Source: Comamonadaceae bacterium 2PF
GTDB lineage: Bacteria > Pseudomonadota > Gammaproteobacteria > Burkholderiales > Burkholderiaceae_C
Assembly: GCA_005502875.1 (NCBI GenBank)
Contig: SCMV01000039.1
Location: 1 to 36,938 of the forward strand
Direction: 5' to 3'
DNA: 36,938 bases
Positions within the stretch are counted from its first letter, which is position 1. The number at the start of each line of letters is the position of its first letter. Made by a program: the position numbers and the translations under genes. The notes under the pieces were generated by a model, which worked only from the letters and a program-made list of their open reading frames with translations, did no database searches and was not told the origin of the DNA. Below are positions 33,524 through 36,938 of the stretch, in pieces.

Positions 33524-34509
33524 CGCGCCGGCGTGGCCTGGCGTTCGATCCAGTGGTGGTGAACGCGGTCCAGGAGGCTGGAGAGTGATTCGCTGCGGTA
33601 GCCCAGGTCTCGGATGGCGAGTTGGTCGTCCGCCAGCATGTCACCGCACAGGATATCGGCCAGACCGGGTGTCAGCTCGGGCCGTTTGCCATCGACGCGA
33701 GACCACCAGTCCGACAGCCTGGCCACGGTCTTGAGCACCGGCGAAGGAACGGTCGAGGTCACGGGTTTGACGCCTGTGCGGCTGGCGATCGCATTGAACA
33801 TGTCCAGGTAGGACACGGTGGGGCCGCCCAGCACGTAGCGAGGGGCCGCATCAGGGCGCAGCGCGGCCGCCACATGGGCCCTGGCCACCGCTTCGACCGC
33901 GCAGAAGTTGGCGCGCCCTTTGGGGGCGGCCTTGAGTTTGCCGGCGACGGCGTCATCGAACATCTTGATCCAGCCCGCCTGGTCGTGTGGCCCCAGCAGG
34001 TGAGAGGGGTGAATGCTCACGGTGGACATCCCGGCGCGGTGCGCGTTCTGCAGCTCCTCATCGGCCATCAACTTGGTCAGCAGGTAAGGGTTGCGTTCGC
34101 TGCTCATGGATCGCAGGCTGTTGTGCTCCGAGATGGGCTCGCCTTCGTCCTGAAAGACGCCCAGGGTCGAGGTGAGCACGACGCGAGAGGCCCTGCGTTT
34201 GAGCGCGGTCAGGATCAGGTTGCGGGAGGCCGTGACGTTGTCGCGCATCAGGGAGTCCATGTCACCGCGCCACATCGAGATCGCACCGGCCACGTGGAAC
34301 ACCGCATCGGGCCTGTCCGGCATGGCCGCGAGCAACTGCCGCTCATCGTCCAGCGAGCCCTGGCGGATGCTCAGCTGCGGCGATTGCATCCAGGCGGGCA
34401 CCTCGGATCGGACCAGGGCCGTGACGTGCCAGCCGGTGCTGAGCAGTTCCTGGACAAGGTGCCGGCCCAGGAAGCCTGCGCCTCCAGTGACGAACGCGGT
34501 CTTTCCCAT
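33490..34509 (-). CDS. Extended SDR (NAD-dependent epimerase/3-beta-HSD-like)
   Basis: Oxidoreductase of 339 residues. The nucleotide-binding motif TGGAGFLGRHL is at residues 8-18, the next Rossmann strand is HVTALVR, and DAVFHVAGAISMW and RVVLTSTLGVFQ follow. The catalytic pair YLLTK has Tyr142 and Lys146. SIHPSHLLGPHD marks the start of the substrate domain, as in dihydroflavonol-reductase or 3-beta-HSD-like members. The substrate is unknown. GAGGA lies eight bases before the ATG. It is the last gene of the minus-strand set that starts with the AfsA-type gene, and a reductase fits a small-molecule pathway. Its 3' end overlaps the tetR gene on the other strand by 34 bases. Confidence 0.87.
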   Translation of the reverse strand: MGKTAFVTGGAGFLGRHLVQELLSTGWHVTALVRSEVPAWMQSPQLSIRQGSLDDERQLLAAMPDRPDAVFHVAGAISMWRGDMDSLMRDNVTASRNLILTALKRRASRVVLTSTLGVFQDEGEPISEHNSLRSMSSERNPYLLTKLMADEELQNAHRAGMSTVSIHPSHLLGPHDQAGWIKMFDDAVAGKLKAAPKGRANFCAVEAVARAHVAAALRPDAAPRYVLGGPTVSYLDMFNAIASRTGVKPVTSTVPSPVLKTVARLSDWWSRVDGKRPELTPGLADILCGDMLADDQLAIRDLGYRSESLSSLLDRVHHHWIERQATPARQAPAGLSARI

Positions 34510-34550
34510 GGTGTGGTGTTCCTCGTGAGTGTTGGTTTGTGGGGTGATGC

Positions 34551-35240
34551 TCAGAACTTCAGGCGCAGCCCGAGCTGTGTCGTGAAGGCGCGGTAGCGTG
34601 CCTCGACGTTGCCCGGTGGGATGTTGGGGATGTCGCCGAAGCCGCCCGTGGAGGTGCGCACGCGGCGGTGGCCCAGGTCAAGCGTCATGGCTTCGTTGAC
34701 GTCCCAGCTCACGCCAAAACCCCATTGGTGAACATCGACGTCGGCCGAAGCGTCGCCGAAGCTCACGCCGCCTGCAGCGAGCCCCTTGACTTCGAGGCTG
34801 CCACGTCCCAGGCCGGCCCCGATGTATGGCTTGAAGGGCAGGCCCAGGGGCTTGAGATCGAAGTCGTACCAGAGGTTGACCAACCAGCTCTTGAGCTGCT
34901 CCTTGCCATCGCCGGCCAGCACGCCGCCGCCGTCATAGAGCCTGTTGCCGAAGCTCTGGATGTCGTTGCTGCGCTGGCTGTAATTCAGCTCGATGCGTGG
35001 ACCGAGGTCCAGCGCGCGTCCCACCGAGATGGCGCGTGCACTGGCGAACTTGAAGTCGTTGTCGAACCCGATGTTGACGAAGTTGAAGCCCTGTTGATAG
35101 AGGTTCTGCTGAGAGGCTCGGTTCGAGCCCAGCTCGATGGCTGCGTAGTTGTGGCCGTCCAGCCAATCGGCGCTGGCGTGTGGGGTGCAGGCCAGCGACA
35201 GCAGGGACAGGGCAGCGAGGGTTTGAAACTTCCGAGACAT
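34551..35240 (-). CDS. Small outer-membrane beta-barrel protein (OmpW/OmpA-barrel-like)
   Basis: Protein of 229 residues with a signal peptide (LAALSLLSLACTPHASA). The mature part has alternating-residue strands and ends in RAFTTQLGLRLKF, with the C-terminal Phe typical of outer-membrane barrels. Blocks such as SARAISVGRALDLGPRIELNYSQRSND, LVNLWYDFDLKPLGLPFKPYIGAGLGRGSLEVKG and HQWGFGVSWDVNEAMTLDLGHRRVR match the eight-stranded porin/opacity-protein superfamily. The lipid or small-molecule traffic role of OmpW is a possible model, but the assignment to OmpW itself is uncertain. It lies 41 bases upstream of the SDR gene and 36 bases after the SRPBCC gene. Confidence 0.78.
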   Translation of the reverse strand: MSRKFQTLAALSLLSLACTPHASADWLDGHNYAAIELGSNRASQQNLYQQGFNFVNIGFDNDFKFASARAISVGRALDLGPRIELNYSQRSNDIQSFGNRLYDGGGVLAGDGKEQLKSWLVNLWYDFDLKPLGLPFKPYIGAGLGRGSLEVKGLAAGGVSFGDASADVDVHQWGFGVSWDVNEAMTLDLGHRRVRTSTGGFGDIPNIPPGNVEARYRAFTTQLGLRLKF

Positions 35241-35276
35241 GGTGGTTCCGTTTTGAGGTTGAGGTGAATGGGCGGA

Positions 35277-35717
35277 TCAGGCAGCGGCTGCGATGTGGGC
35301 CTTGTGTTCGGCTTGGATCAGCATGTTTCGCAAGGCGAGCTGCAAAGCGGCGCGCAGCTTGCGCGCCAGGAAGGGGGCGAGGACCCAGGAGAGCGGTCCG
35401 CTGAGCACGGCGCCATGCCGAACGACGTTCAGCCTGCTGTCGATCGACTCGACCTCGTGCGTGAAGCGAACGCGAAGCCCAGGCAATCGAACGGTGTTGC
35501 TGTAGGAGCGAAGCAGTTCCACGCGCTCGAGTTCGAAGCGCAACTGCGGACCGCCTTTGAGCTTGAAGGCCCCGAGGGTGCCGGGGCGAAACGCGCCGTC
35601 CAGGCGGCTCCACTCGACGTCGGTGTCCCAGGCGGGTGAGCCTTCAACGTCGATCCACATCTTCCAGATGTCGGTGGCTGAAGCGCGTGTGGTGGCTTGA
35701 ACTTGTACGTGTGGCAT
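35277..35717 (-). CDS. SRPBCC-superfamily (polyketide cyclase/START-like) protein
   Basis: Small cytosolic protein of 146 residues with the SRPBCC helix-grip pattern. An N-terminal strand and helix read VQVQATTRASATDIWKMWIDVEGSPAWDTDVEWSRLDG, then GTLGAFKLKGGPQLRFELERVE and FTHEVESID, and a long C-terminal helix follows (LARKLRAALQLALRNMLIQAE). The fold binds hydrophobic ligands and includes cyclases and aromatases; no catalytic role can be read from sequence. The start MPHVQVQA lies 74 bases inside the end of the thioesterase gene, in another frame, and has no ribosome site of its own. Confidence 0.75.
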   Translation of the reverse strand: MPHVQVQATTRASATDIWKMWIDVEGSPAWDTDVEWSRLDGAFRPGTLGAFKLKGGPQLRFELERVELLRSYSNTVRLPGLRVRFTHEVESIDSRLNVVRHGAVLSGPLSWVLAPFLARKLRAALQLALRNMLIQAEHKAHIAAAA

Positions 35718-36471
35718 GGTGGGTGCGCTGGGAGTGAATGTCTGGAGGTGCGAGCCGTGCGTGCTCGATGTCCTGCACGATCAGGTCGATCACCTGGCGG
35801 CGTCGCACGCCGGCCAGGAAGAAGTGCCCGCCGGGCAGGACGTGGTGGCGCACGGTGCCGCTGACCTGCCTGGACCAAGGCAGCATGTCCTGTGGTCGGG
35901 CCAAGGGGTCGGCGTCGCCTGCGAAGGTGGACAAGGCGCAAGGCAAGGCTTCGATGGGGCCCGAGCCCGCCGCGTGGTGTGTCTCACAGGCGCGCAAGTC
36001 CGTGCGCATCAGGTGCAGGTAGTCAGCCGTGATCGCTTGGGCGGGCAGGGCGCCCACGCGCCGCAGGCGCTCGATCAGGAGCGCGTCGGGCAGTTGGTGC
36101 AGGCGCTCGCCCTCTGGCCTGATGTGTTGCGGTGCGCGGTGCCCGGATGCGCCCAGCCACAAGGGGGCGGGGCCTTGTCGGGCCACCATCTGACGAGCGA
36201 CCTCGTGGGCCACCATGGCACCCATGCTGTGACCGAAGAAGGCGAACGGGCCTGGCGCCAGGGGCTCGAGCTGAGGCAACAAGCACGCGGCCAGTTCGCT
36301 CAGGTTGTCGAGTGCCGGCAGGTGGGCCAAAGCGCCTCTGCCTGGGTACTCGATCAGGCGGACGCGCCAGCCCGCAGGCAGGCTTGCCGCCATCGCCCGG
36401 TAGCTGTGGCCATGCCCGCCGGCGTGGTGAAACCAGACCAGGTGCATGGGGGCGGACCGGTCGACGTTCAT
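35644..36471 (-). CDS. Type II thioesterase (GrsT/RifR-like alpha/beta hydrolase)
   Basis: Protein of 275 residues of the thioesterase family that edits or releases acyl groups from carrier proteins. Motifs in order: LVWFHHAGGHGHSYRAMAA, RVRLIEYPGRG, FAFFGHSMGAMVAHEVA with nucleophile Ser82, STFAGDADPLARP with the catalytic Asp, and LPGGHFFLAG with the catalytic His. The start ATG 36471 overlaps the stop of the AfsA-type gene (ATGA). The last 30 residues are rich in His, Thr, Ser and Arg (IHSQRTHHATRTSSSHHTR), unlike the family, and their codons overlap the SRPBCC start. The authentic stop may have been lost by a frameshift. A free-standing thioesterase suggests a nearby carrier-protein-based synthase outside the window. 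Confidence 0.87.
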   Translation of the reverse strand: MNVDRSAPMHLVWFHHAGGHGHSYRAMAASLPAGWRVRLIEYPGRGALAHLPALDNLSELAACLLPQLEPLAPGPFAFFGHSMGAMVAHEVARQMVARQGPAPLWLGASGHRAPQHIRPEGERLHQLPDALLIERLRRVGALPAQAITADYLHLMRTDLRACETHHAAGSGPIEALPCALSTFAGDADPLARPQDMLPWSRQVSGTVRHHVLPGGHFFLAGVRRRQVIDLIVQDIEHARLAPPDIHSQRTHHATRTSSSHHTRFSHRHLEDVDRR

Positions 36472-36938
36472 GCGGGCTCCGCCTGGCGTTGTGCCGCATA
36501 GACCTCGGGCGCGATGGCCTGCGAGACGATGGTGGCTTGGCCGAAGGCGCCCTGGTCGTCGCACAGCTGCATGGTGACCTTGCTGGTGCGCGTCGTGCCC
36601 GCCCATGCGACCGGCGAGAAGCTGGGGCTCAGCCACAGGCGACCATGGCGCCCAATGGGTGCATTCAAAGAAAAGCGCAGGTCCACGAGGTTCATGGGCG
36701 TGCCCAGCGGCACGGCCAGCTTGCCATGGGCCACCAGCATGAAACACTGGCGGGCCACCTCCAGGAAGTACAGCATCGACAGGCTGCCCGGAGGGCCGTC
36801 TGACAGGGCGTGCCCTTCGGGCAGGTCGGCGGTCACCACGCCCAGCGCACCTTCGCGCACCTCCAGGTCATGGACCAGGCGGTTTTCGGCTCGGGCTTTG
36901 TGCAGCCACTTCGAATCGGGCAGGGCGGTGGTGGCGGG
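36468..36938 (-). CDS. AfsA-type hotdog-domain protein (C-terminal part)
   Basis: The frame is open from the right edge of the window, so only the last 156 residues are seen. They match the A-factor biosynthesis hotdog domain: WLHKARAENRLVHDLE, then GVVTADLPEGHALSD, LSMLYFLEVARQCFMLVAHG and LAVPLGTPMNLVDLRFSL. AfsA/ScbA enzymes join a beta-ketoacyl chain to dihydroxyacetone phosphate in gamma-butyrolactone synthesis and normally carry two such domains in about 300 residues; this would be the second. GTG 36860 is in frame but lies inside the domain, so it is not the start. The stop overlaps the thioesterase ATG. The family includes members of unknown function, so a butyrolactone product is only an inference. 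Confidence 0.65.
   Translation of the reverse strand, partial: PATTALPDSKWLHKARAENRLVHDLEVREGALGVVTADLPEGHALSDGPPGSLSMLYFLEVARQCFMLVAHGKLAVPLGTPMNLVDLRFSLNAPIGRHGRLWLSPSFSPVAWAGTTRTSKVTMQLCDDQGAFGQATIVSQAIAPEVYAAQRQAEPA

Noticed and set aside
36858-36860. GTG 36860 as the start of the AfsA-type gene
   Set aside because: The frame stays open to the window edge, and the residues before this codon (WLHKARAENRLVHDLE) belong to the same conserved domain.

Overview
The window is high-GC DNA with dense genes, many GTG starts, short ATGA/GTGA overlaps and AGGAGG/AAGGA ribosome sites. The def-fmt-htpX block beside lysM-dprA, the MSHA-type pilus genes and the lipB/lipA genes point to a betaproteobacterium of the order Burkholderiales. 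The genus cannot be fixed from the sequence alone. No rRNA, tRNA, CRISPR array, transposase or phage gene was seen.

Region 1 (1-19281) is an MSHA-type type IV pilus locus. It begins inside an mshK-like gene and continues with the secretin mshL, the ATPase mshE and the platform protein mshG. Two tandem major-type pilins follow, then a DUF6701 (MshQ-type) giant surface protein, then minor pilins like mshC, mshD, mshO and mshP. A reverse-strand CHASE-PAS-PAS-GGDEF-EAL gene comes next, and then a second MshQ-type protein with a LamG-like domain. MshE carries the N-terminal MshEN module that in known family members binds cyclic di-GMP, so the GGDEF-EAL enzyme inside the locus is a plausible local controller. 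No mshM, mshN, mshB or mshF is seen between mshL and the pilins.

Region 2 (19282-24391) is housekeeping: htpX, fmt and def on the minus strand, then a LysM protein and dprA on the plus strand. htpX has a heat-shock (sigma-32) type promoter that overlaps the end of fmt. A strong terminator separates lysM from dprA.

Region 3 (24392-30057) holds a secreted pectinacetylesterase-family hydrolase divergent from a TetR regulator, with a clean palindrome beside the hydrolase start. lipB and lipA follow, with a reverse-strand chemoreceptor gene between them that has a sigma-28-like promoter.

Region 4 (30058-33523) holds a small FliD-like orphan, a secreted beta-propeller (SMP-30-like) protein, and a divergent lipase-tetR pair with a second palindromic operator candidate.

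Region 5 (33490-36938, minus strand) is a compact five-gene set running off the window: an AfsA-type hotdog protein (partial), a type II thioesterase, a SRPBCC protein, a small outer-membrane barrel and an extended SDR. It looks like part of an uncharacterised small-molecule pathway, possibly a butyrolactone-type or other acyl-derived product, and is the best candidate here for something undescribed.
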